From Rhyacophila brunnea (Eukaryota; Arthropoda; Insecta; Trichoptera; Rhyacophilidae), in contig JAGYXB010001411.1 in NCBI GenBank assembly GCA_022495005.1, positions 806,001 through 870,000 on the forward strand: DNA of 64,000 nt, given 5' to 3'. Under the pieces are notes generated by a model. It saw nothing but the letters and a program-made list of their open reading frames with translations. It had not been told where the DNA came from and did no database searches. The position numbers and the translations under genes were made by a program. Positions within the stretch are counted from its first letter, which is position 1. Every line of letters starts with the position of its first letter. Positions 36,736-48,660 of this stretch are shown piece by piece.

Positions 36736-37114
36736 GTCGGATCAGTGTCATACTATGATTAAATTATATAGGTTTATTAAATTTTTCGATATAAAAGCTA
36801 TTTTAGTTTATAATAAAATGACATTTAAAACTGTATTGACTATATATTTATTTAAACTAGGCACATAATAAGGTATAATATGGTAGCTTTCACTTTTGCT
36901 ACAAGGAGTGTCACTTGTTACTCGCAATGCGTTATTTTGAATCAATTCAAAAATCGGCTAACCAATGAAAACACCCACTGATTTAAATAAGCATTACTTT
37001 GCATTAGGCTCATAGACATTAAATTGTATACATTAAACAAGACACATTTTAAAATTGTAATACTAATGTAAAAAGGTAATTGAATCTAGGATTTCTTTAG
37101 GTGTCATTTCAACA

Positions 37115-37374
37115 TTTCAAAACCCGCTATAACACTTTTTTGAAATAATTAAGATATATAATTATATCGTTGGATTCGTTATTAAAATCTCTACATGAAA
37201 ATTGTACCGCCTCTTTCAAAAGCCGCTACGATTAACTGTCATTTATGAAACAAAATCAATGTGTCTATCAAATCCCGCTATAACACTACTGAAACATTCA
37301 AAAACCTTTTTAGTTAAAAAAGTTTTTATTGATTTTCTCAACATAATGAAAAAGTGTTATAGCGGGTTTTGAAA
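37115..37374. mobile_element. MITE with perfect 26 bp inverted ends
   Basis: The ends at 37115-37140 and 37349-37374 are exact reverse complements (core AACCCGCTATAACACTTTTT). A third, direct copy of the left terminus, with a few changes, lies inside at about 37268-37291. 260 bp, non-coding, superfamily unknown. Confidence 0.8.
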
Positions 37375-38335
37375 CTCAGCGACACTATAACAGACATCTG
37401 ACATACGTAGTATTATATTATAAGTAGATGAATTGTATTACTTTTATGTATATTTAAAAGACTTGAGAAATGAGAAAAAGGATAAAAAATAAATACTTCT
37501 ATATACCTACTGCCATCAAGCCAGTTAAACTTTTTTTGTTTTAGCAGTAACCCCTTGGGTCCCAGATTGACGGTACTGTAAAGACGCATAAGAAAGTAAT
37601 TTCAGTTTATTTGCATAATAAAAAGGGTCCAGGCATCTCATGTTTTAGGAATATTGCCATCATTTTCAAGCGAGCGACATCTTCGAGCGATCCCTTTGAA
37701 ATACGTCAAGAGACTTTAAAAAGTTGCCTTTATGGGATAATCATACGAACACTTTGTAGCGAGTTTGGTGACGGCGCTTTTACTGCGCGACCTAAAAACA
37801 ACTGTAAAGGCATTTGGACTAGACTTTTTTAAACTGAGACAGAAGTGGATGCCAAAGTGTTAAACTTTAGTGAAGTGATAAAACTGTTCGACGCTTAATA
37901 AATTGAATGAAATAATTTATTCTCGATAGATTGTAGGGTAAATTTAAATGTATTTACGTATTATTGATTAAACCACTATTTTTTTTTAATATTATGTACC
38001 AACAGAATTGGTTTACTATATTGTGAAAAGCCAGTCATATCCGTAAACGCTTACTTCTTAAAAGGGTTGTTGTTTATTCATTTATTAAGGGAGGGCCAGT
38101 TGTAATTTTTTTTATAAAGATAGTATTTGATTGATACCACAGACCTGTTTTTAATGGCTATTTTATTGTATGCACTTTTACACTGTATTAAGTTTTAAAG
38201 ATGTAAGTATATAAATATTTAGATAATATTAAATAATTTAGTTTTCTGTGTGAATTTAGTAAAAAATAGTTTTACGTCATTCTGGGACAAATACACATAT
38301 GCAAGGAACGATTATTAAATTGAGCAACAATTTGA
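37375..38335. other. No supported gene
   Basis: AT-rich apart from a GC-richer patch at 37640-37830 with a 73-codon frame of unknown nature. Confidence 0.4.
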
Positions 38336-38339
38336 AAAA

Positions 38340-38725
38340 TTCTTGATTGAAAAGTTTGATATCGACATCATTTATGGCACTACATCCTTGGCGAGTCTTT
38401 GCCTCCTTCAAAAACTTTCTCCATCTGGACAATCCATCACTGAGACTCTCCAGTTGCTTTGACCAAGCATTTTTAAATCTTCCATATCATGGTCCAGCCA
38501 TCTAAATTTCGTCCAGGTATTCTCTTGCCATCGGGGGTTGTGTACATAACCTGCCTCGCCAGCATTCTATGTACGTGACCGATCCAGCATGGTATCTGCA
38601 TTTTCATATGCCACGCGATCTGTCTGCCCCCATAAATGGTGTACAGCTTCTCATTATACCTTGACCTCCAAATGCAACTTTCTTGAGCCCCAAAGATTCT
38701 TATCAAAGCTCTCCTCTAATTTTCC
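38340..38725 (-). pseudogene. LINE 3'-end fragment
   Basis: The minus-strand frame contains ALIRIFGAQ, WHMKMQIPCWIGHVHRMLAR, then PGRNLDGWTMIWKI and a stop, followed in another frame by ...QWIVQMEKVFEGG. The GHVxRM and RxxxGW pattern is LINE-like. Confidence 0.6.
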
Positions 38726-39057
38726 AGTAATCTTTATGTTGATAGATGTTACTATAAAATTTATGACTGGATAATAATAAACATAAATTGTAAAATATAG
38801 TAGGTGACTTAATTACATTGTAATTATTATAAAAAAAATGTATTTGGCCACAAACTTACAATATCGGTTGACGCATATATTAACGAGCTTGGAACATCCA
38901 AGGTTAACTGAACTATATAAGCAAAATTACCCGATTTTGGTATCCGATAATATAATATGTAATAAATGTATTTTAAATATTTAAATTTATTATTGAAAAA
39001 TTGAATTGCAACAAAAAACAGATGACTGACTTTCCGAGGTTAACTTAACTATATAAT

Positions 39058-39555
39058 AATAATTACAAGATAAAAAGAACTTTTTATAAACGACGTTTTT
39101 AAATTTTCTGTTTAATCATATAAACTTGACAATTCTATGTATTAATAAAAACATTTTTTTGTACTTGATAGAAATACTGTATAAATATTATAGAATACAG
39201 AAAAATCATTTTGACATTTCATATTGATTTCCATAGTAACGCACGTATATATTAATAATTTAGTTGCTAGGACCCACTTAGCAACCAATAGTAGTAAATA
39301 TTGCTTTTAGCGAATTTTTTTTGAAACATATAAAACAGAATTAACTGTAAATGAATTCAATTCTGCTTGAAGATGGCCAAAAGTATTAAAAGAATGCATT
39401 GTCGTCGTATTCTGATAAGTTCTAAAAGTTTCAGATGTCTAGCTAGTCGGGTAGTTAGTTAAAAATCTTGGATAAACAAGAAAAAATTTGTACTGCATAA
39501 GAAAAAATCTGTACCGGACAAACAAGAATACGAGCTAATAAAAACGTGGTAAAAA
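39058..39555 (+). mobile_element. RA repeat, copy 3
   Basis: An RA copy ~1 kb upstream of the Dscam exon. It starts AATAATTACAAG and ends near AAAACGTGGTAAAAA. It lacks the CCCCAGACCCC segment of copies 1 and 7, and has a short local repetition near its 3' end, with two stretches similar to AAAAAATCTGTACCGGAC. Confidence 0.8.
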
Positions 39556-39984
39556 TTACACGAACTTGGTAACTAGTGATCCAAGAAGCAATATATCATT
39601 ATGATATAAATAATTAATTTATTCATAAAATGTCAACAAAAAACAGTGTAATAAAAACAGATTACTAACAAATGATGCATACATTGTGTTAGTAAAATAA
39701 TGGGAAGTAATAGTCATATTTAAAAAAATTATTAACTATATCATAGGTATACTAAGAAGCCGTAGAAATAGAAAATTTTAAGATTTATAGAAAAATATGT
39801 TACCCGTTTACAGTGAACATAATATACACTGGTGATCGCTTACACAATGAATAAATAATATACTTATTCGTATTATTAATAAAATTGTTCGATTTATAGG
39901 CGCACGTTTCTCTACGCGTGTTTCACCGCACATTGCTGCAAATTTTTGTAGACATGGATAAAAAAAAGCTTATATAATATAATT

Positions 39985-40315
39985 GGTTTCATCATCATCA
40001 TTAGCCGGGGTCGATCCACTGATGGATGAAGGCCTTCCAATACCTCAGTCTACTCTTCTCGGTCTCCAGTTCTTCGCTGTTACGTACATTCACCGAAATT
40101 TATAAGCTCGTACATCCAGCAGGTTTTAGGGCGTCCCTGTATACTGCTGTAAGACGGCATTTTTTCAACGAGCGACATATCCAGCGCATTGCCATTGCAT
40201 GTACTTAGCGACATCTATCACATCACGCACTCTTATCTGCCTCCTTATACATTGGTTTATTTTGTGATCTTTACGCTAAACATGAACATTTCCATGCCAC
40301 GTTGCTCTACTCGTA
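39985..40315 (-). pseudogene. RTE-like LINE 3'-end fragment
   Basis: From 40315 the minus strand reads worn Arg/Ile-rich coding ending in the CCATCAGTGGATCGACC...GGCTAATGATGATGATG tail that is also seen at 17610-17645 and 59090. It lies ~260 bp upstream of the Dscam exon. Confidence 0.6.
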
Positions 40316-40419
40316 ATTTTTAGATTTCACTATTGGTATATAGGTATTATTATTTAATATATTTTTTCATATGAGCGAACGTTGAATTTAACTTATTGAC
40401 CGCGGTGGATTTAATTATT

Positions 40420-40513
40420 ATTTAATTACTATTTAATTACCGCATTTAAATAACATGCTAATTATATCGAATGGCCAATTAATTAGTGTACAACAGGCGT
40501 GTCGTCCGCGTTG
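40420..40513. repeat. Diverged repeat shared with 13405-13494, next to the Dscam exon
   Basis: The reverse complement contains CGCGGACGACACG, TTGGCCATTCG and CATGTTATTTAAATG in the order seen at 13405-13494. It ends ~60 bp before the splice acceptor. Confidence 0.5.
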
Positions 40514-40575
40514 AAAGAATTTAAGTAGGTTTCTTTAATTATGTGTTTTAAATACTGTTCATTTAATTGTTTCAG

Positions 40576-40720
40576 ATGCAAGTCCTGAACTGGTGTACTG
40601 GTTTTCCGAGCAAACCTTACAGCCTGGACCTTCCGTATCCCTCAAGTGCGTAGCGGCTGGGAGTCCACCACCTCGATTCACGTGGACTTTGGATGGATTT
40701 CCCATTCCAGATAATACAAG
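40576..40720 (+). CDS. Dscam2: Dscam-family exon, first half of an Ig domain (Ig5-like)
   Basis: This is an internal exon of a Dscam-type cell-adhesion receptor, a single-pass neuronal surface protein of Ig and fibronectin III domains used in homophilic recognition. Seen: acceptor ...TTGTTTCAG ending at 40575, then 145 bp made of two bases completing a codon, 47 whole codons and two bases of a split Arg codon, then donor AG|GTTAGT at 40721. The peptide holds EQTLQPGPSVSLKC, with the B-strand Cys of an Ig fold, and FTWTLDGFPIPDN, with the core Trp. These are hallmark segments of Dscam Ig5. The domain continues in the exon at 44240. Base composition is clearly more GC-rich than its surroundings. 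The Dscam2 assignment over Dscam1 rests on remembered family features and is less certain than the family call. There is no in-frame stop. Confidence 0.93.
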
Positions 40721-41489
40721 GTTAGTTCACATCACATGTATTATCTCCATAAATTTTTAATAATTCATTTAAATCGTATAAAATTGATATATCATAGTTT
40801 TGTAAGCATTCATATACGGGAATCAACAACCCTCATATTGATCGGCGATATTAAATAACTGACCGCAATTATGATTTCCATAGTATCCGTTTCCCGTATT
40901 GTCCAACTATTGCAAACTCTGTAAATAGCTGACTGCAAGTATAATTTCTTTGATATCCATTTTCCCATATGCTTAGTCAGCCAATGTCAAATTGCCGCAA
41001 ACTCGATGTAAAATAGCTGAATCAATTATAATAATTATTTCCTAAATTTTCTTTCCAAGATATTATTTTGATTGTGAGTACCTCATAATTCAGAGGATTC
41101 AGAGGATCATAATTGATTAGGAATGACACTTTAACATAACGTCCCGGTAAAAACACATCTCACCGTATTATCATTGTATTGTACCGAATATACCCTTGTA
41201 ATTATTTAACTGTAAATAAATTCTTTCTTCTCCATCATCACAAACAATTATTACTACCGTTTTTCATCTGCAACATCCACCGCCAAAATGAACAACGACA
41301 AATATATTCCTAATAATTTTAATTGTTAATTTTTTTTCTCGTTAAGATAAGTTGGATATTTGATAAAAATAATCATGGTTTTAATAAAATAATAATTGCA
41401 CATTAATTTATCACTCTCACGCACCAACTTTACTGTAAGTTGATAGCCAAACACTATATTGCATTTATTTAATACTATATAATTCTATT

Positions 41490-41712
41490 TGACTACATCT
41501 ACGATGATCGAACAACTAATACGTCTACTTATAATGTCATGGGTCACAGATTCAAATCCTGGGTCTAGTAAGTACACATATTATGTTAAATATGCGTTTG
41601 GAGTCTAATGAATCTAATAAGTTGAACAAGTGGCTTACATCGAGTTCTTGTAAAAACAAAAATATGTTAATACAAACCTCCACTCTGTGGAGGCTCATAT
41701 GATCTTCTTAAT
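41490..41712 (+). mobile_element. tRNA-derived SINE, family S1, in the Dscam intron
   Basis: The B box reads GATTCAAATCCTGGG at about 41550. The middle reads AATAAGTTGAACAAGTGGC, and the tail has CCTCCACTCTGTGGAGGCTC followed by ATATGATC. The A box is worn. It lies sense to the gene. Confidence 0.65.
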
Positions 41713-42535
41713 ATTGATTACTCCAACAATGAATAGATAATAGACTAATAAATTTATTATTTCAGAAATAAACCTATCTAAAAAAAGTTATATCGAGTGA
41801 GATTCAAAATCATATCGTTCTGTCTAGCTGAGTACATATGAAATGTTCTAAAGAATATAATTTTCTGCTAAATTTTTAATTTATATCTATAATATATCAA
41901 TATACTTAACTAAAATAATTAATAGGTAGCATCAGGGCCTACTTAAATTTTAAAAAATATGACCAATGATTTTGACATTTCTAAATCGTATTTATATGTT
42001 AGGTAGTATTCATTAATTACTAATTGAGTATAACTGAAAACTGATATGTGGTAACATCGATTTTTAATGAAAAATCCATACCGAAATGAATGTTTTGAAT
42101 TTTCCAGGAAATACTAATAAGGGTAAATACATACTACTGTTGACAAAAAGGTTGCCAGTATAAAACGAACACTTTATTTCTCATTGATGGATCGGCTGTA
42201 TTGAAAATGCTTTTCATACAAATTACATTAGTGAAAATAAAATTCATCGCACGGAAGAGGCATTCCAGATGAATTATATTAACAAAATATATTATAATAA
42301 AGTTAAATAATATTATGTTTTAAATTTAATAACGATTTGTTGCTAATGCAGCATAATATTTCAAAAGGTTTTATTTGTATAATTAAAATGTAATATTAAT
42401 AATTTAAATTTCATTAAAAACTAATAATTATGTTGTTCCATGCTATATACTAAATATCTTTCGGCAGATGCCAGTTAGTAATTAGTGCGAAAAAAATGTT
42501 AAATATTAAATATATTATTCTAACTACATAATATA

Positions 42536-42780
42536 GTTACTGCCAAAAGTAAGTAAGTCTCGAAACCATGTTATATATTAATTGCAATTTGAAAGTTTTA
42601 TATACCTTATAAAATCATGCATAGTGCTAAGTTCTACGTGTTTTATATGCATGTTCTATAACTCGGATGGCCTTGAATTTTTTCTAGCATACATATTTAT
42701 ATATAGACACATAATCCGTCGTTAACTCTAAATAACTATATTATCGATTTACCAACTTTTGGCAGCAACCTCACTAACAA
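42536..42780 (+). mobile_element. MITE family F, copy 1
   Basis: A 245 bp element in the intron between the Dscam exons. The ends GTTACTGCCAAAAGTAAG and CTTTTGGCAGCAACC are inverted. It shares TCTCGAAACCATGTTA, TCGGATGGCCTTGA and ATAGACACATAATC with copy 2. The open frame across its right end is not a gene. Confidence 0.75.
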
Positions 42781-44239
42781 CAAAATCTCGAAAAAATATA
42801 GTCGGGCCCGCATCTATAGTATTCCGGCCAACGTGATTTAGGTACCTATTGAGCCACCTGCGATTTCCCCACTTGCACTGCCCCCACTCCATCCTACCTG
42901 GCAACATACATTTTTTGTTTATTTCCAGTATGTATGTTTTAGAGATATTGCCAAAATAACTATGTTCAATAAACAATTCTACGTTCTTAAAATTTTTTTG
43001 ATCTCGTATTAATTAATTATTAGTCGAATAAAAAAAATGTTTATTAAATCGAGATTTGATAATCCCTTCATACTATTTTAACTTGAATTTTAAATATTTA
43101 ACAATATTTAAATAAATAACAAAGTTTAAAATAAAACTATACCCATCTCCAGACAGAGTAAATAATTTTTAGAGAAATAACTTTCAATGTACCTGCAGAA
43201 AAAATAATAATTAACAAAAAGTTTGTTTCAAAATCATTAATATTTCAAGTTGAAAATAACATTTATTTTTGATTTGAAATAGTTGCCAGCATTTTATAGA
43301 ACATGGAATAAGAATATTACGTCCATGATTTAAATTTATTTTTGATCTTTGATGTATTAGGGAGCTATCGTGATAGAAAAATAATGTAAACGTTAAATTT
43401 TAATGTTGAATAAACTTTAAAAAAAAATCTAAATATGTGTAAAATAATATAGTTTTTTTGTTTTTCGTTAATAGATAAAAAAAAAATTGCTTGTTACGTG
43501 AAAAGTGTAAGAACGAAACACATTGTCTAACTTTGAAAAAAAAACTTTTTGTGTGTATGTAGTTTTGGTCTATTTTCAGTAAGCATTGTTACATTTTAAT
43601 CGAATATTTCCCATACTGAATAAAAATGTACTATATAGTACAAATTAACAAATTTATTGATAGATATAATAATTATCAATAGACTAATTTATGTATTATT
43701 TATAAAGTGAATTTTTAAATATGAGTTTACTGTTTATTATACCGGTATACTGTGTATTATACTAGTTATTCTAATACATATTTTTTCTGGGTTTCAAACG
43801 ATATTATATTATAAATAGGTTAACATCATATGCTTTTACCACATCAATTAATAATGTACCAATTTCATATTTTTTTGGAAGAAAAAAAGTTATGGTCTAC
43901 GTCGCAAGAAGTCATGACCGGTTTAGTCATTTTTGACATGGCACTACTTAATATATTTTATTTAACTCTGCCATGACTCCATGGTGCCTGCCATGATTTT
44001 TCAACCTCTGATGTTTATAATGCATGAGCCAAAATTAGCAATGAATCAGTAATTCTTCCAAGGTGGCTGACTGACCGCTTTGATCTTTTATTTTTGAAGT
44101 CATTCATCTCAAGATGATTTCAGATATTTAAAGAGTGCATTCTCGTCTGGATATCTAAGATCTAAAGAACCCTGATTTTTCTCTATTTATATTAATTCAA
44201 AACGTAGGCGTTGATGCCAATGTATAATCATTCTTCTAG

Positions 44240-44502
44240 GTTCCTGGTCGGCCAGTACGTGACAATCCACGATGACGTCATCAGTCACGTGAACATATCT
44301 CACGTGAAGGAGGAAGATGGCGGCGAGTACACATGCACTGCGCGCAATGCCGTGGCCAAAGCCTCGCACAGCGCTCGCGTCAACGTCTACGGACTTCCTT
44401 ACATCAGGGAGATGCCTAAAGTCACAGCCATCGCTGGATCTGATCTGGTCATCAAGTGTCCTGCCGCTGGATACCCCATCGACACGATTACTTGGGAGAG
44501 AG
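44240..44502 (+). CDS. Dscam2: Dscam-family exon, second half of Ig5-like and first half of Ig6-like domain
   Basis: The exon follows the one at 40576-40720. Acceptor TTCTTCTAG ends at 44239; the first base completes the split Arg codon (AG+G). There are 87 whole codons, then one base of a split Gly codon before a strong donor, AGAG|GTAAGAG, at 44503. The peptide reads RFLVGQYVTIHDDVISHVNI, then KEEDGGEYTC, carrying the second Ig Cys in the D-x-G-x-Y-x-C motif, then the linker GLPYIREMPKVTAIAG. The next Ig domain starts with LVIKC (B-strand Cys) and ends at TITWERG (core Trp). Each Ig domain is therefore split by an intron near its middle, as is usual for Dscam genes. The open frame runs from 44211 to 44531 only because neighbouring intron happens to be open; the splice sites set the true ends. 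The exon completing the Ig6-like domain is not visible downstream. Confidence 0.94.
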
Positions 44503-44799
44503 GTAAGAGTACACGATTAATTTTACATTAACTCGAAAAGTTATCGTATTACTACTAATATCGACTATATAAGAGATCCATAATAATATGAACGGTTTAC
44601 ATTACTTACAATATTTGATGGAGAATCCAAAAAGTTTTAAGCGTAGTTTAAATATGGGGTGCTGGTATGAGCTGGAAGGAAGCAAGATGAGAAGAAGAAG
44701 ACTTGGTCACCCATAATAGCCAAGAGTAGCCATCTATGAAGCCGTAAGTCGCGAGTTAAATCCTATGGTTGGACAAAGATGCATATTTGTAATGAGTGT

Positions 44800-44930
44800 T
44801 TAATCCAGTGCAAGGACTTTGAACGAATATTTTACGACCATTCTTAATAAAACAAATCTGTAAATACAACCTCCACTCTGTAAGATTTATAATATTCTCA
44901 GTTTCGGATCGAACATGGTGTTTTTTTTTA
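44800..44930 (+). mobile_element. SINE S1 tail fragment
   Basis: AATCTGTAAATACAACCTCC followed by ACTCTGT and a later CGGATCGAACATGG resemble the S1 tail. A second, weaker tail-like piece lies near 45060-45165. No tRNA-like head is visible. Confidence 0.35.
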
Positions 44931-45204
44931 ATAATAACAACATAAACTTTTATTTATTTTCCCATTTACGTGTTTTCTAAACTGTATGAATGGTTATTAG
45001 CCATTATTTCATGCTTTTTAATGTGTATTTGATCTAGTGAAATGACCCATTTAGTTGGATGAATGCCCAACAATACTATTCGCAGTAAAAAGTCTGTTAA
45101 TACAACTTATAATCTGTGACTCTGTGAGGTCTATATTCTCCCCAGTGGAATGAAAAAGGTAGTTTCTTTTGTTTTTTTTTTTACAGAATTTGTATCCATA
45201 TTAA

Positions 45205-45662
45205 AAATAATTACAAGATAAACAGAACTTTTATATACAACGTTTTTAAATTTTCTGTTGAATTATTATGCTCAATATGCTCAAACTTGTACTTGATTTA
45301 AAGTAAATAAAAAACAAACAAACAAAAAATATAGAATACTGAAATATCATTTTGATTTCCATAGCAATGCATGTATACATTAATAATTTAGTTGCTAGGA
45401 CCACCCACTTAGTGGATTGCATTTCGGATTTCTTCCGAAATAACTTTTTATACAAAACAGAATTAATTGAAAATTAATTCAATTCTACTTAAAAATGGCT
45501 AAAAGTAATAAAAAAATGCATTGGCATCGTGTTTTGATATATTCTAAAAGTTTCGAATGTCTAGCTAGTCGGAAAGTTAGTTAAAAATCGATTGCAAGAT
45601 TTGTACCGAACAAACAACCACCTGACAAATAAGAATACGACCTAAGAAAAACGTTGTAATAA
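45205..45662 (+). mobile_element. RA repeat, copy 4
   Basis: An RA copy starting AATAATTACAAG and ending AAAAACGTTGTAA. It shares a variant block reading TTATTATGCTCAATATGCTC with copy 6, so copies 4 and 6 form a subfamily. Confidence 0.8.
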
Positions 45663-46214
45663 TGTTGTATGCATTCGTAGCATTGACATATTATATTAAC
45701 ATGAACAAGATGGTGGTCTAAATTGTAACAAAATTGTAGATTATACACATAATATTGTTTGATATTTGGCCTGTTATACTAACAAATCCACTTTAAAATT
45801 GAGAATAAATATGTACTTTATAGTGTTTACTGTGTTGAATAATACATCATTGACTTAATACAGTACCTAAATGTAAAAAAATAGCTTGATAATTAATTAA
45901 ACTTATACTCAACATTTAAAAGTAATCCTATTATAATATGTGCGTAGGTACTTGATAATATTCGTATTATTATGTTTGATTAGTTAGGTACTCTTAAATC
46001 TAAAGTATGATGGATTTGAATAAAACGTGATGCTATTTTCAAGGAGCTTTACATAATAGATACACTGTGTTCGGTGAAAAAGCTTCTATTTAGAATGGTA
46101 ATGTAGACCATTAATCGTAGTAGATAATATGTCTATTTTCATATAAAATAGAAACTTAATCACTGCGGACTGACTATATTATATAAATATTATTTATATA
46201 GATGCTATTTTTTC

Positions 46215-46735
46215 GCCAACGAAAATCCTTACCAACGGGCACCGATCCTTCACGTGGTCCAGTGGAAGGTTTATGTCAGTAATAAGACTCAGATGGATGT
46301 CAATCTTCAGTGATGAAGGCTCAGAGCAACCGTATACTAAGCTTCGGAAACAGATGTTTGCGACGGATACTGGGTGTGCGGTAGTATGACTTTAGGAGCA
46401 ACGAGAAGATAAGAGAACGCACCAAGCAGCCTCTCATCATGCTGAGAGTGAAGAGGCGACGTTGGACCTGGCTCGGCCACGTGCTTCGGATGCCAGAAGA
46501 GAACCTCAACCTGGCTTGCCTGTTCTTTAAGCCAACCGGATTCCGGCGTCCTGGAAGGCCGTTAAATACTATCTATAGAGTGTATACGCCGGAGCTACGG
46601 GATGCTGGTTTGACCTGCAATCAAGCAAGAAGACTGGCGAGTGACAGGGATTCTTGGAGGCGCCACGTGGTATTCATATGCTCCAATTAACTGGCGGATA
46701 TGGCCGAAGAAGAAGAAGATGTTTATTCGTCATGG
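46215..46735 (+). pseudogene. LINE 3' coding end (RTE-like)
   Basis: The open part reads LRVKRRRWTWLGHVLRMP, PTGFRRPGRPLNTIYRVYTP, DAGLTCNQARRLASDRDSWR and RHVVFICSN, then a stop. This is the usual post-RT tail of RTE-like LINEs. Upstream, a frame with breaks gives ...RCLRRILGVR. It ends with the tail GGCCGAAGAAGAAGAAGATG. It is one of the better-kept LINE ends here and sits sense to Dscam. Confidence 0.75.
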
Positions 46736-47074
46736 TCTCAAAGTATAGTTAAATGTTGTTAATAAAAGGGAAAGAACTCAGGAGAGTTTGATCCTCAGTG
46801 AAACAACTCGGAGAGTATTATAGTTCAGTTAAGTTAAATAAGTTGTGTAATATTAGAATCATTTTCAATAGTATAAATAATATGAAATAGTAAATAAGTA
46901 ATATTAGTGACGATTAGTTTGTGCATACGGGTTTATATGTGTGTAGTAACACAACTAGATAGGGTAGATAAATTATTGGGGTTGATCACTAATATAATAC
47001 TGAGTATTCGAATCGAATATATCGAATATTCAATGCTACATAATTAGTAACTTAGGGTGTCGATGAATTAAACA

Positions 47075-47272
47075 AAATACATTTTTTTTTAATTATTAAT
47101 AACCATGTCCTTGGTTTTTCGTACAAGGTGGTTGTTAGTAATTTTGAACAATCACAAACACCCAGGCTTTGAGAAAAACACATAAATGTTTTTGTCATGA
47201 CCGGGAATCGAACCCAGAACTCTCGGGTGGAAGGCCAGCGCCTTACCCACTGCACCACGAGAGCCGCCTAAA
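47075..47272 (-). mobile_element. tRNA-derived SINE, Gly-like head
   Basis: On the minus strand the head (47272 to about 47195) reads GGCTCTCGTGGTGCAGTGGG, then CGCTGGCCTTCCACCC and GGGTTCGATTCCCGG. It has clear A and B boxes and a TTCCA loop that could mimic tRNA-Gly. The acceptor ends do not pair, so it is not a functional tRNA. A ~120 bp tail follows to an A/T-rich end at 47080. Confidence 0.65.
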
Positions 47273-47699
47273 CAAAATACATTATTGTCATTGAGGAGAT
47301 ATCATAGAGAGATGTGTTATGGATATATAACATAGATAATGATATTTAGCATGCAACGGTATTTATTAAAAATGAAAGCGCAATTATGCAACTTTATGTT
47401 GAATGAATTTTTAATTAATATTTCCGTACGCGTGTTGTACATAGGTAGAAAGTTACGTTTTTTTAAGTGTTCTTGTATGGTGTTGCCTTTGCAACAATTG
47501 GCTATGAACGAGACATAGTGCAAAAATACACAGTTTTTTTTTAAGTTTTTTGGTGTATATGCATATTAGAATATCGTTAGAGTATCGTACTTAGCAGAAA
47601 GCAAAGAAAACTGTAGGATTTTAAAACTTCTAAAATGTATCATAATATTATAGAAGTTTCGATTTGATTTAATTGTAATATCAATGAGATCGACAAGGC

Positions 47700-48400
47700 C
47701 TACATTTATTTATTTAGAAAATGAATATTACGGCATTACAGCGATTGGCCAATGCGCCATAATACATAATAAATACAAAATTATAAAAATATCTTAATTA
47801 CAAATAACAACTATTATATCAAGAAAGTAGAAAAGACAGCATGTGTTTATGCAAATATTAAAGAAACATGATTATATATACAATTATAAATTTAACCCAT
47901 TTAACACGTCCACAAACATTATATAGTTTATACAAAATAAATCAACCTTTATACACAGCATCATGAAACATAACATCTCTACTGCGACGAGGTATCTTGA
48001 AGACCGTAGAGTTACGAGTGATATTGGTGGGAACATGAAAATTAATATTTGCCAGTATATACGGATTGTAAACGAACCCACGAAGAAGTATAAAGAAATT
48101 CTTTAAAAGAGCAATCACTCTTCGGATGGACATAAAATGCATTGATAGCATGCCGAGAAGAAAACGAGTCGGGAAATTCATTTTATTATCATTATCATAA
48201 GGAACGAACACGTATGTTCTTAAGTAGAGAAATCTAAAAAATCTATTGTGGACTCGATCCAACTTAATTGTGTGGATGGACCTATTAGGACTCCAAACAA
48301 TGCTGGCATATTCAAGAATACTCAACATAAATGATACGTATAATGTACGTAGAACTTTGACGTTTTCGAGTGATTATGAAACCCTCATAACAAAAGCATT
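47700..48400 (-). pseudogene. Jockey-like LINE, region after the reverse transcriptase
   Basis: The minus-strand frame 48328-47942 gives ILEYASIVWSPNRSIHTIKL, RVHNRFFRFLYLRTY, then FPTRFLLGMLSMHFMSIRRV, ending with NFHVPTNITRNSTVFKIPRR. The EYAS-x-VW-x-P ... R-x-QxRFxRF ... RR pattern is the conserved tail of Jockey-type LINE polyproteins. The frame stays open for 128 codons, so decay is modest. Reverse-transcriptase core and endonuclease are absent. Confidence 0.75.
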
Positions 48401-48660
48401 TTGCTAGATCGCACTGATGTTAAGAATATGCTGATTGAAAGTGAACTTTGCAGATAGATCTATCATACTTACCTTTACCCTCACCTCATTTCACCACTCC
48501 AACTAACTGTTACTTTCAAGATCTTAACTTTAGAATCTTGTGAGATATCAGAATGAAACTTTATTAAATAGGTACCAATAATATTATAGTCCATAAGCTG
48601 TACCTACAGTTTTTATTAATACTGATTTTAATAATTTGTTAGTTAGAATGAAACAGACAG

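Larger units (their letters stand above)
1..40575 (+). other. Probable Dscam upstream intron (left edge outside the window)
   Basis: Because the exon at 40576 is internal, sequence to its left is read as intron of the same gene. No Ig, fibronectin or other host exon was recognised in it. The phase at its 3' end is 1. It could instead contain an intergenic stretch or exons too short or diverged for me to see, so the left limit is only the window edge. It carries most of the transposon fragments listed separately. Confidence 0.55.
40721..44239 (+). other. Dscam intron between the two Ig exons (phase 2)
   Basis: A 3,519 bp GT...AG intron. It contains a SINE-like copy near 41500-41710 and one member of the 240 bp MITE family F at 42536-42780. 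The rest (40721-41490, 41720-42530 and 42790-44210) is AT-rich and I see no further feature. I looked for a second, similar Ig-half exon that would suggest mutually exclusive splicing and found none. Confidence 0.85.

Noticed and set aside
37611..37832. 73-codon frame as a gene
   Set aside because: No family resemblance and no splice or start context.
44187..44369. 60-codon minus frame
   Set aside because: Antisense shadow of the Dscam exon at 44240-44502.
44317..44520. 67-codon plus frame in another phase
   Set aside because: Overlaps the Dscam exon out of frame and runs past the splice donor.
46321..46509. 62-codon minus frame
   Set aside because: Antisense shadow of the LINE fragment at 46215-46735.
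47195..47272. tRNA-Gly gene
   Set aside because: The acceptor ends do not pair and a SINE-like tail follows.
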